64,000 nt of DNA from Aquabacterium sp. (lineage in GTDB: Bacteria; Pseudomonadota; Gammaproteobacteria; Burkholderiales; Burkholderiaceae_C), in contig NZ_JAUSAR010000079.1 of NCBI RefSeq assembly GCF_030652515.1, positions 21,067-85,066 on the forward strand, read 5' to 3'. Made by a program: the position numbers and the translations under genes. Positions 15,621 to 23,771 of this stretch are shown in pieces. Below the pieces are notes generated by a model. It did not search any database. It saw nothing but the letters and a program-made list of their open reading frames with translations, and was not told where the DNA came from. Each line of letters starts with the position of its first letter. Position 1 is the first letter of the stretch.

Positions 15621-18131
15621 GTGCAAACTTTGAGTTTTGGCCGCTTTGAAGTACGCCCGACGGAAAGACGCCTGCTGATCGATCAACAGGCCGTCACCAT
15701 CGGGGCACGCGCCTTTGATGTCCTGCTGACCTTGATCGAACGCCGAGGCCGCGCGGTCACCAAGAGCGAACTGCTCGACGCGGTCTGGCCCCACCTCGTC
15801 GTCGAAGAGAACAACCTGCACGTGCACATCTCGGCGCTGCGCAAGTTGCTTGGCGCCGACGTGATCGCCACCATCCCTGGCCTGGGTTACCGCTTTGCAG
15901 TCTTGCTGGACTGCGAGCTGACGGCTGCCGCGGTGCCCGAAGCCGCCAGGCACAACCTGCCGGAAAAACTGCCCGCTCTGTATGGCCGTGAACAAGACCT
16001 TCAATCACTGCTGGCCCTGATCCGGCAGCATGCGCTGGTGACCATCGTTGGCGCAGGTGGCATTGGCAAAACAAGGCTCGCGATGGCCGCCGCCCATGAG
16101 CTGCGCAACGCATATCCCCACGGCGCATGGGCCGTCGAGATGGCGGCCATCAACGACCCCTCTCATGTGCTGCCCACCATCGCCAAAAGCCTGCAGATCA
16201 CGCTGCCGGGCAACAGCTCGGCACGGCAGGAACTCATCACCGCGCTGAAATCACAAACCCTGCTGCTGGTGCTGGACAACTGCGAGCATGTGCTCGACGT
16301 GGTCAGCGATCTGGCCTGCGGCCTTCTTCACGAAGCGCCCGGGGTTCGCTTGCTGGCCACCAGCCAGGAATTGCTGCGCGTCCATGGCGAGCAACTCTTC
16401 CGACTGTCGCCATTGGCCGTGCCGACATTGGGCCAGGCCGACCACGCCGCCGATTTTGGGGCCGTGCAATTGTTTGTCGAACGGGTCCGCGCACTCGATG
16501 CCAGCTTCGAGCTGAACGCCGACAACACCAGCGCGATCATCGACATCTGCGGCCGACTCGATGGAATTGCGCTGGCGCTCGAACTGGCGGCAGCGCGCGT
16601 TCCCCTGTTGGGGATCACGGGCATGCGCGAGCGCCTCAGCGAACGCTTTCACATGCTGACGGGGGGCGCGCGCGTGTCCTTGCGGCGCCATCAAACCCTG
16701 CGTGCTGCGCTGGACTGGAGCCACAACCTGCTGGCCGCCAAAGAGCAGAAGGTTTTCCGCCGCCTTGGCGTGTTCTCTGGCGGCTTCACCCTGGACAACG
16801 CCCAACGGGTGGTCACCGACGACCAACTGGACGAATGGGCCGTGATTGACCAACTGAGCGCATTGGCCGACAAATCCTTGCTGATGGTGGAGGTCGGCCC
16901 CAGACCCAGGTACCGCATGCTGGAGACCGCGCGCAGCTATGCGGTTGAGAAGCTGGCCGAGGCCGGGGAGACCGACACCTTGTTGCGTCGGCACGCCCTG
17001 GCCACCCAGGCCGTGATGACGCGCGCCGTCAAGCGCCGCGACATGGCACTGCTGGCGCAAGAGATGAACAACGTGCGCGCCGCCTTCGCCTGGGCCATCG
17101 GCCCGCATGGCGACGCCCCCATCGCTGTCGCGCTGGCCACGGCCTCCTCGGTCGTGCTGGCCGTGGAAGGCTTCGTGGTCGAAGCGCTGGACCGCTTGCT
17201 GCGTGTGGAGCCGCTGGTGAACGACGCCACGCCGCCGCCGCTGGCGGCCCAGTATTGGCAATGGCTGGGCCGCCATGGCGTGGATGGCAGATTGCCGGTA
17301 TCGCGCTGCATCGACGCCTTCCTCCGATCCGAAAGCATGTTCAGGCAGCAGGGCAACGCGCGGCACCTGCATGCCTGCCTGCGCATGCGGGCCGAAGCCA
17401 TGCTGGAGACCACGGACATGGCGGATGCGCAAGCCGCGCTGGACGAGGCCGAGCGCATGGAAGGCGCCGGGTGGCCCGTCGCCGACCGCATGCGCCGCCT
17501 CCGCGTGCAAGGCATGCTGCTGGCCGCGACCAACCAACCAGAGAAAGCACTGGCGACCTTCGAGATGGCCTATCAGCTGGCCGAGTCCGCCAGCATCGAC
17601 CGGTATGTGCTGAATCTGCTGTCGGACATGGCAGGCACCCACCTCACCATGGGTCATGCGGACACGGCGGCCCAGCAGTTCCTGGCACTCGCCAGGATGG
17701 CCAGGATGCGGCCCACCGGCGGCTTGACGCTGTGCTATGCCTTGTCGGGGTTGACAGCCGCCCTGATCGCCAGCAACCGACTGGACCAAGCCCGCCAGGT
17801 CGCCGCAGAAGCGATCCCCTTGCTGCGACGCTCCGGGATATTCATCTCACGCAGCGACATCTTCGCGTGGCTGCTCGCCCGTGAACACCACTTCCCAGCC
17901 GCTGCGCGACTGCTCGGGGCGTCCGATGCGCTGCGCGAGCGCTGCGAGAGCTCGCGGGGCACCATCGAACGCCATGTGCGGGCTGAAACTCAGTCGCTGT
18001 TGCAGGCCGCGCACCCCGACCGGACCATCCGGGACTGGATGGCCGAGGGGGCCCTGGCCAGCGAGGATGAGCTGGCAGAGCTTGTATTGGAGACCACGCC
18101 ACCTGCACGACTCAAACCAGCGGCGCTTTGA
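15621..18131 (+). CDS. OmpR-type winged-helix / STAND ATPase / TPR regulator
   Basis: An 836-residue protein. Residues 1-95 are an OmpR/PhoB-type winged helix (FGRFEVRPTERRLLI ... LRKLLG ... IPGLGYRF) without a receiver domain. A STAND/NB-ARC-like ATPase follows, with Walker A GAGGIGKT (144-151) and Walker B LLLVLDNCEH (about 212-222). The C-terminal 400 residues are helical repeats of TPR type, the usual ligand- or protein-sensing part. The start is GTG 15621, 18 bp after the DyP-P450 stop, so the two are one operon and this is the likely local regulator. The end overlaps the convergent S8 peptidase gene by 20 bp. Confidence 0.88.
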   Translation: MQTLSFGRFEVRPTERRLLIDQQAVTIGARAFDVLLTLIERRGRAVTKSELLDAVWPHLVVEENNLHVHISALRKLLGADVIATIPGLGYRFAVLLDCELTAAAVPEAARHNLPEKLPALYGREQDLQSLLALIRQHALVTIVGAGGIGKTRLAMAAAHELRNAYPHGAWAVEMAAINDPSHVLPTIAKSLQITLPGNSSARQELITALKSQTLLLVLDNCEHVLDVVSDLACGLLHEAPGVRLLATSQELLRVHGEQLFRLSPLAVPTLGQADHAADFGAVQLFVERVRALDASFELNADNTSAIIDICGRLDGIALALELAAARVPLLGITGMRERLSERFHMLTGGARVSLRRHQTLRAALDWSHNLLAAKEQKVFRRLGVFSGGFTLDNAQRVVTDDQLDEWAVIDQLSALADKSLLMVEVGPRPRYRMLETARSYAVEKLAEAGETDTLLRRHALATQAVMTRAVKRRDMALLAQEMNNVRAAFAWAIGPHGDAPIAVALATASSVVLAVEGFVVEALDRLLRVEPLVNDATPPPLAAQYWQWLGRHGVDGRLPVSRCIDAFLRSESMFRQQGNARHLHACLRMRAEAMLETTDMADAQAALDEAERMEGAGWPVADRMRRLRVQGMLLAATNQPEKALATFEMAYQLAESASIDRYVLNLLSDMAGTHLTMGHADTAAQQFLALARMARMRPTGGLTLCYALSGLTAALIASNRLDQARQVAAEAIPLLRRSGIFISRSDIFAWLLAREHHFPAAARLLGASDALRERCESSRGTIERHVRAETQSLLQAAHPDRTIRDWMAEGALASEDELAELVLETTPPARLKPAAL

Positions 18132-19425
18132 CCAGGTCACTGGCGGCAGGCAACGGGGCTTGCAGCAAGGCCTCGATGTCCAGGATGCCCGCGCCGAAGG
18201 AGCCCGGATTCCACAGCGAGGGCACCCGTGCGGTCGAACTGGCCAACTGCACGAACGCCGCCACCCGCTGCCAGGGCTGGGCATAGGCCGCGGCGATCTC
18301 GGCCTGCCGATGCACGAGCCACAACGCAGCCGCGCCCGTGGTCAAGGCCGTGGCATACGATGTGCCGTCGCCACCCGCTGCGTAGCTGAAGCGGCCGCCT
18401 TCCTTCGTGTTAGCCCGTCGAAGGTCAGCCGCCGGTGCGCTGAAATCGACTTCAGGCCCATAGCTGCTGCCCGACCAGGGCTGATCCAGCGCCGTGATGC
18501 CCCCCACCGCGATGGTGCGCGCCAACCGGGCCGGCGCCACCACCGAGTTCACATGGTTGCCCGCGGCGCAAACAACGATGACGCCCATGTCATAAGCCCG
18601 GTTGATGGCCTGCTTCAGGGCCTTGACGACCCCCCCACCCACAATGCCCAGGCTGATGTTGATGACCTGCACGCCACCGGTGTCGACGGCATAGTTCATG
18701 GCCTGCGCCAATTCAAACTCCGCATGGTTGATCCAGACAATGTCGGTGACGCGCAGCGGCAACAAGGGCACCTTGGGCGCCACCCCGAAGAAGGCCCCGC
18801 CTTGGGCTTGGGGCGCATGGCCGCAGATCGTGCTGGCGATCCGTGTGCCGTGCCCTGCGCTCACCCCCTTGAGGTTGTCGCGGCCCTGGCCCAGTTCAGG
18901 GTCGAACATCGTGACCTCATTGAACGCCTGGCTTGGCATGAAGGACTGGGCACGCGCCACATCAATCCAGGTCACCCCCGGAAAGCCGAACACCGGATGT
19001 GGGGTGTAGCCGGTGTCAATGTGACCGACGCGAACCTGCCCCCAATCAATGTGACCTGGCCCCCCCAACAACTGCCAGGCAGCCGGCGCCCGCACCAGGT
19101 CCAGGTGCCAATCCAAGCCCGCCACTGGCGGGATGACGGCCACCGGCCGGACAGCAAGTTGCTCGACATCGCGGCCCGACAAAAGCGCAACGGTGGCCTC
19201 ATCAGAGACAGCGCGAATCTCCTGGATGCCCAGGACATTGAGCAAGGGGCCTGCCCCGATCTGCGGGTACTCGGTCTCCAGCGCGTGCACCAGCGGCGCA
19301 CGGATGATGGCCTGCGTCGGGCTGTGAGGCCACAGGCGCACATCCAGCCCGGGCAGGTACTTTCGCAAGCCCCTCTCAACCTCTTGAAGGCTGCGGCCAT
19401 CGGTTTTGAGCGTGAAGTTGTTCAT
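18112..19425 (-). CDS. S8 (subtilisin-like) serine peptidase without signal peptide
   Basis: A 437-residue peptidase. The catalytic triad is D137 (GHIDTGY), H192 (GHGTRIAS) and S356 (GDGTSYATA), with oxyanion N290 (CAAGNHV). About 110 N-terminal residues precede the catalytic domain (RSLQEVERGLRKYLPGLDV) and look like a propeptide-type inhibitory domain. No signal peptide is visible, which is unusual for subtilisins and suggests a cytoplasmic role or export by another route. It lies 12 bp after the barrel-like protein gene in a three-gene operon and converges on the STAND regulator gene with a 20-bp overlap. Confidence 0.9.
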   Translation of the reverse strand: MNNFTLKTDGRSLQEVERGLRKYLPGLDVRLWPHSPTQAIIRAPLVHALETEYPQIGAGPLLNVLGIQEIRAVSDEATVALLSGRDVEQLAVRPVAVIPPVAGLDWHLDLVRAPAAWQLLGGPGHIDWGQVRVGHIDTGYTPHPVFGFPGVTWIDVARAQSFMPSQAFNEVTMFDPELGQGRDNLKGVSAGHGTRIASTICGHAPQAQGGAFFGVAPKVPLLPLRVTDIVWINHAEFELAQAMNYAVDTGGVQVINISLGIVGGGVVKALKQAINRAYDMGVIVVCAAGNHVNSVVAPARLARTIAVGGITALDQPWSGSSYGPEVDFSAPAADLRRANTKEGGRFSYAAGGDGTSYATALTTGAAALWLVHRQAEIAAAYAQPWQRVAAFVQLASSTARVPSLWNPGSFGAGILDIEALLQAPLPAASDLVKAPLV

Positions 19426-19437
19426 GCGGTTTGCCCT

Positions 19438-20625
19438 TCAGAAGTTGAGCAAAGCTTTGGGGCTGTAGCTGACACTCAACGACGAACCAACCTCATCCCC
19501 TTGATTATCGATTCTGCGCTGCTTGCCAAATCTCAGGTTGAGCCACCAGCCCTCGGCCAGCTTGGCATCCAGGCCAATGGCGCGCTTGTAAGTGCGCTCG
19601 GAAGCCGTGGGCAAGTCCTTGTGCGTGTTGCTCGCTTCGAGCAAGACCCGCAGCTTTGGGGAGCCCATGCTGCCTCGAAGGGTGACCAGGCTGACATCCC
19701 TGAGTGTGGGGGAAGCCGCGCCGAATGTCGACAGCACGGGCTCGCCCGAACTGCGCTTGAAAGCGATGGTGATGGCCGCAGGCATCCTGGCACCAAGATC
19801 GCCGATGCCGTACGTGCCACCCAGTACCAGGGTGCGCCCCAGACTGTGGCTGCCCTGGCCGCCCAAGGCAGCGCGGTAGCTGCCGCTCGCCCACGATGCC
19901 CACACGCGCGAAGCGTTCCAACGTGCTTTGGCCAGCGCCATGCGACGGCATTCGGCCGCACGCTGGTTCGACACCTGAACCTCCGACTCCTTGGCAGCCG
20001 CAGGTACGCCAGGCCCGGATGCCGCGGCCTCGGCAGGCACAGCAGCTCGGGCGGCTGGCGGCTCACCCGCGGGAAGCTGCACGGTGAAGTTGAGGCAAGG
20101 ATTCGAGTCATCTGGCACGCCCTCGGTGGCCGTCGCGTCGATCGACTTCCAGTGGATGATCAAAGGGTCGTCCTTCTCAGCTTCGACGAAATAGCTCGTT
20201 TCGATGGAAAAGGCCCGCTGGCGATAGTCCTTGTCCTCCACGGACACCGTGCCCTGGGCAAAGCTGAAGGTCGTGTTGGCCCACACGCGTGCCCAACGAC
20301 TTTCGTTGTACGCCCTGACGCTGAGCGGGAGCAAGGAGGTCCGGGCTGGGGTGATGGACAGCCCGAAGTTGTTGCTGCGATCAAGGGCCTTCAAGGCCAG
20401 CGTCAGGTCGCCCGGATTCTCGATCGGGCTGATCTGGTCGCCCGCCAGGCCAACCATGGCCAGAGCAGACACCGTCCCCGGCGCGGTGTCCACCGCCATG
20501 GTGGCCAATGCCGCCGGGCCTGCCTTTTTCTGAAACAAGAGGGTGCGCTCTGTCGGCGCCTCCTGGCCCCAGGCCGACAGGGCAATCAACATCAAGGCCA
20601 GCGTGACAAAGCTGTTGTTGTTCAC
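19438..20625 (-). CDS. Exported protein with outer-membrane-barrel-like C-terminus, unknown function
   Basis: A 395-residue protein starting at GTG, chosen because GAGGAG lies seven bases upstream and an ATG at 20643 would overlap the preceding gene. The signal peptide is VNNNSFVTLALMLIALSAWG. A Pro/Ala/Glu-rich linker sits at about residues 190-225. The C-terminal third has alternating strands and ends with a terminal phenylalanine (SYSPKALLNF), as in many outer-membrane barrels. No family recognised. Middle gene of the S8-peptidase operon, so it could be a partner or substrate of that peptidase. Confidence 0.75.
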   Translation of the reverse strand: MNNNSFVTLALMLIALSAWGQEAPTERTLLFQKKAGPAALATMAVDTAPGTVSALAMVGLAGDQISPIENPGDLTLALKALDRSNNFGLSITPARTSLLPLSVRAYNESRWARVWANTTFSFAQGTVSVEDKDYRQRAFSIETSYFVEAEKDDPLIIHWKSIDATATEGVPDDSNPCLNFTVQLPAGEPPAARAAVPAEAAASGPGVPAAAKESEVQVSNQRAAECRRMALAKARWNASRVWASWASGSYRAALGGQGSHSLGRTLVLGGTYGIGDLGARMPAAITIAFKRSSGEPVLSTFGAASPTLRDVSLVTLRGSMGSPKLRVLLEASNTHKDLPTASERTYKRAIGLDAKLAEGWWLNLRFGKQRRIDNQGDEVGSSLSVSYSPKALLNF

Positions 20626-20635
20626 GGCGTGCTCC

Positions 20636-20989
20636 TCAAACAACGTTCAGAACAAACTGGTCTTTGTAGACCTTGGCATCGTGCGGATCGGGGGTGGTGT
20701 TGACATTGCCCTTGTCCGCGTAAATGGCCACGCCGTTCACGTCAAATTCGAACTCGAACTTCCCGTTGACAGACTCTTCCACGCGGCAGGAGAACACGGC
20801 CGTGTACTGCCCCTTGGCCAGCTTGGCGCTCTGCTGCTCAACAGGCTTGGTGACACGCTGAAAGACATCGCTGCTGGCCAGTTGCCATCCGTTGGGCGTG
20901 GCGGACCAGAAGTCGATCCGGCTTTGGATGACCGTGCCGCCTTGGCGCTTGAGCTGCAAAGAGACCGGTGATGTTGACGTGACTTGCAT
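20636..20989 (-). CDS. Small beta-rich protein of unknown function
   Basis: A 117-residue protein beginning MQVTSTSPVSLQLKRQGG, with AGGAG seven bases before the start (a second ATG seven codons upstream lacks a ribosome site). The sequence is a succession of short beta strands without signal peptide or membrane segment, with aromatic anchors (IDFWSATPNGW, YTAVFSC, KFEFEFDVNG). I do not recognise a family. First gene of the operon with the exported protein and the S8 peptidase, 10 bp upstream of the next start. A role as inhibitor or chaperone of the peptidase is possible but untested. Confidence 0.7.
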   Translation of the reverse strand: MQVTSTSPVSLQLKRQGGTVIQSRIDFWSATPNGWQLASSDVFQRVTKPVEQQSAKLAKGQYTAVFSCRVEESVNGKFEFEFDVNGVAIYADKGNVNTTPDPHDAKVYKDQFVLNVV

Positions 20990-21062
20990 GCGATTGCTCC
21001 TGGAGTCCATGGCCCCGGGACCATCCCGGTGCTTGTTGAACTCTAGAAGTGCGCAAGGTGTC

Positions 21063-21085
21063 TGTCGTCATCAACTTTGACGACA
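21063..21085. promoter_or_regulatory. Operator-like inverted repeat upstream of the S8-peptidase operon
   Basis: TGTCGTCA-TCAACTT-TGACGACA is a perfect inverted repeat with 8-bp arms and a 7-bp centre. The half-site CGTCATCA recurs at 21098-21105, 32 bases (about three turns) away. It lies between the 117-residue protein gene (start 20989) and the divergent gene starting at 21199, so it could serve either. Inferred from symmetry only. Confidence 0.45.
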
Positions 21086-21198
21086 AGCGCCTGGCGCCGT
21101 CATCACTGAAAACGTGACGTAGTGGACAAGGACGACCTTGAGACCGACACCCGCCCGCGTCCTTGGGACATGATGGGGAACGAGGCCCAGCACATCCC

Positions 21199-21822
21199 AT
21201 GGCGCAGAAAGATCGACGTTCATCCCCACCCCTCGCCAGATGGTTCACGCCCCTGGTGAGCTTGGCGCGTGGCATCTTCGTGGCGCAGGTGCAGCTGAAA
21301 CGCCGCGAAGGCAAGCTGCATGTGGTGCTGCAAGACTCCAGAAGCACCTCACCGAACGCGGACGCGAAAGCACCTCTCGCCTCAGACAAACCCAGCGCAC
21401 CCGCGCCTCCGCCCGTGATGGGCGTGGACGCCGCCCAGCTTCAGCGCATGCAGGAAGCGCTGGCCCAGGTTCTGGACCGTCACGCCGGGGCACGCCAGGT
21501 GCTCAAACACCTGGGCTATCTGGAGCACGCCCTCAAGCGCAAGGGCGCACGGTGCTTTCTGGATCTGCCGATCGAGGTGCTCAAGCCCGCATTGCTGCAG
21601 CTTGCTTCGGTGATGGGCCCTCAGCCCAGCCAGGGCTTGACCGAAGTGCATGCCTGCCTGGTGGTGACCGTGGTTGATCGCGATGTGGACGAAGACAGCG
21701 ATTCCAGTGGCCGACGCTCCGAGTTCAACGTTGGCGACAAGTTGCAGGTGCGCGAGATCAGCCATTCAGACTTCGTGAATGCCGATCAGTCATGGCCCCT
21801 GGAGGAAGAGGCCGCAGGCTGA
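21199..21822 (+). CDS. Hypothetical protein
   Basis: A 207-residue protein with no recognised family. The N-terminus is basic (MAQKDRRSSPPLARWFTPL), a Pro/Ala/Ser-rich linker covers about residues 47-73, and a helical region follows (AAQLQRMQEALAQVLDRHAG). The C-terminal half contains a strand-rich core and an acidic patch (DRDVDEDSDSSG). No signal peptide or membrane helix. It is divergent from the S8 operon and converges on the 112-residue gene, 30 bp apart. ATG 21199 is used; an in-frame codon 36 bases upstream is possible. Confidence 0.6.
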   Translation: MAQKDRRSSPPLARWFTPLVSLARGIFVAQVQLKRREGKLHVVLQDSRSTSPNADAKAPLASDKPSAPAPPPVMGVDAAQLQRMQEALAQVLDRHAGARQVLKHLGYLEHALKRKGARCFLDLPIEVLKPALLQLASVMGPQPSQGLTEVHACLVVTVVDRDVDEDSDSSGRRSEFNVGDKLQVREISHSDFVNADQSWPLEEEAAG

Positions 21823-21852
21823 GCACTGCGCAGCCCGTCCAGCGCGCCACAG

Positions 21853-22191
21853 CTAACGCAAGGTGCCCACATAGCGCTTGCGCAAAGCGGCCGAGTCCGC
21901 CCCAGGCGTTGGAAAGCCCGACGCCGGGCCGGACTGGCTGGCCACGAACGCAGGCCGGGCAGGCGGCACGGCCTGCACCCTCGGGGTCGGCATGGGGGGC
22001 TGCAAGGCGGCCTCCAGCTTGTCGGCCAGGCGCAGCAGATCGGGGTGCGTTTCCGTGCGGGCCACGCGGATGATCTCTCGGGCGTAGTCGGGGCTCTTGA
22101 CCATCCACTCCACATCGGTGACTCGCCCGTTGATTCGGCGCAAATGCACGTGCAGGTGCGCGGCAATGGCGAACTTCTCGCTTTCCAGCAT
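21853..22191 (-). CDS. Hypothetical protein
   Basis: A 112-residue protein starting at ATG 22191, which has AGGAG six bases upstream; longer starts to 22245 would run into the amt gene. The N-terminal 60 residues look like a compact domain (FAIAAHLHVHLRRINGRVTD, DYAREIIRVAR), and the rest is Pro/Ala-rich and probably disordered (PPMPTPRVQAVPPARP). No family recognised. It follows amt by 34 bp on the same strand and may be co-transcribed with it; no PII-type T-loop or GlnK signature is visible. Confidence 0.6.
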   Translation of the reverse strand: MLESEKFAIAAHLHVHLRRINGRVTDVEWMVKSPDYAREIIRVARTETHPDLLRLADKLEAALQPPMPTPRVQAVPPARPAFVASQSGPASGFPTPGADSAALRKRYVGTLR

Positions 22192-22225
22192 CACGGTCTC
22201 CTGAAAGACAAACACGCATTGAGGT

Positions 22226-23596
22226 TCATTCGACACGCTCGCCATGCAAGCTCAGGTCGAGCCCATCCACTTCCTGCTGAGCGGTCACGCGCAACCCGAC
22301 CAGGCCATCCACCAACCACAGGATGAGCGTCGTGACCACACCGCTGTAGGCCAGCGTGGCCAGCACCCCCACCGCCTGATTGGCCACCGCCCCTTCGACG
22401 CCGCCCATGGCAGGCGAGGCCAAAGCACCGGTCAGCAAGGCCCCGATGGCACCACCCACACCATGCACGCCGAACACATCCAGCGAGTCATCAGCACCCA
22501 GCAAGCGCTTCAGGCCGGTGGCTCCCCAATAGCACCCCACCCCGGCGATCACGCCGATCAGCAAGGCGGCTTTGGGATCGACAAAGCCCGAGGCGGGGGT
22601 GATGGCCACCAGGCCCGCCACCGCGCCACTGCACATGCCCAACAAGGTGGGCGTGCCACGCACCGCCCATTCGGCCACCATCCAGCTGAGGGCCGCACCA
22701 GCCGCGCCGAGTTGGGTCACCAGCATGGCCATGCCGGCCCGGCCATCTGCCGCGCCGGCCGAGCCACCGTTGAAGCCCATCCACCCCACCCACAGCAAGG
22801 AGGCTCCGATCATGGTGTAGCCGAGGTTGGAGGGCATCAAGGGCTCTTGCCCAAAGCCCACGCGTCGGCCCAGCATCCAGGCGCAGGCCAGCCCGGCGAT
22901 GCCCGCGTTCAGGTGCACCACGGTGCCCCCCGCAAAGTCCAGCACGCCCCGTTTGGCCAACCAGCCGGTGGGCTCCCACACCCAATGCGCCACCGGGGCA
23001 TAGACCAGCAAGGACCACAAGGCCATGAACAGCAGCATGGCTGAAAAGCGCATGCGCTCGGCAAACGCCCCGGTGATCAGGGCCGGGGTGATGATGGCGA
23101 AGGTGAGCTGGAACATCACGAACACCGACTCGGGCACCGTGGGCGCCAGGTGGTGAACCGACACCTGGCCCAAGCCTTTGTTGAAGAACAGGCTGTCCAG
23201 GAACAGGGCCTGCGTGCCGCCAATCCAGTCCGAACCGGGCATGAAGGCCAGGCTGTAGCCCACGGCGAACCACAGCACGGTGACCAAGGCGCACACCGCG
23301 AAGGTTTGCGCCATCGTGGCCAGGATGTTCTTCTTGCGCACCATGCCGGCGTAGAACAACGCCAGGCCGGGGATGGTCATGAGCAGGACCAAGACACAGG
23401 CCATGATCATCCAGGCCGTGTCGCCCGAATTGATCTGCGCAAAAGGCACCCGGTGCGGGTTGGCCGAGGCCATCGACAGGCTCAAGGCACCAGAAGAAGC
23501 CGTGTCCAGCGAAGCGGATTGGGCATGCGCACCAAAGTGAAACAGGAAACCGGCCAGAACGATCATGGCACGGCGAATTTTGGGAAATGGCGTCAT
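22226..23596 (-). CDS. amt: Ammonium transporter, Amt family
   Basis: A 456-residue Amt/Rh channel protein with a cleavable-looking signal peptide (ends FGAHAQS) and eleven membrane helices. Family signatures include DTAWMIMACVLVLLMTIPGLALFYAGM, whose first part forms the outer vestibule, a TVVHLNAGIAGLA segment with the first pore histidine, and DVFGVHGVGGAIGALLTG with the second. It imports ammonium for assimilation. ATG 23596 is used because it gives a normal signal peptide; 23644 is an alternative. No glnK gene is adjacent, unlike the common glnK-amtB pair. Confidence 0.92.
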   Translation of the reverse strand: MTPFPKIRRAMIVLAGFLFHFGAHAQSASLDTASSGALSLSMASANPHRVPFAQINSGDTAWMIMACVLVLLMTIPGLALFYAGMVRKKNILATMAQTFAVCALVTVLWFAVGYSLAFMPGSDWIGGTQALFLDSLFFNKGLGQVSVHHLAPTVPESVFVMFQLTFAIITPALITGAFAERMRFSAMLLFMALWSLLVYAPVAHWVWEPTGWLAKRGVLDFAGGTVVHLNAGIAGLACAWMLGRRVGFGQEPLMPSNLGYTMIGASLLWVGWMGFNGGSAGAADGRAGMAMLVTQLGAAGAALSWMVAEWAVRGTPTLLGMCSGAVAGLVAITPASGFVDPKAALLIGVIAGVGCYWGATGLKRLLGADDSLDVFGVHGVGGAIGALLTGALASPAMGGVEGAVANQAVGVLATLAYSGVVTTLILWLVDGLVGLRVTAQQEVDGLDLSLHGERVE

Positions 23597-23771
23597 CGGT
23601 ACTGCGAGATTCAGCGGAAACCCTGAAAGCATCGCAAGAAACAAACCCGCTCACGCCATCATCGCTCAATGCGGCAGCCACCCCGACCCGGCCCCGCTCG
23701 GTGAACTTCACCGCCTTGCCGTGCAGACGGGGCGCTCGGGCTGGTGAAGCCCGCTGACTTGCAGGAGAGGC

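Noticed and set aside
16251..17789. Minus-strand open frame of 512 codons
   Set aside because: Antisense to the STAND regulator, which has Walker A and B and a winged helix.
17881..20703. Plus-strand open frame of 940 codons
   Set aside because: It runs antisense to the S8 peptidase and its neighbour, whose catalytic motifs, ribosome sites and spacing are convincing. Its translation is Arg/Gln/His-rich with no family features; long antisense frames are common at this GC content.
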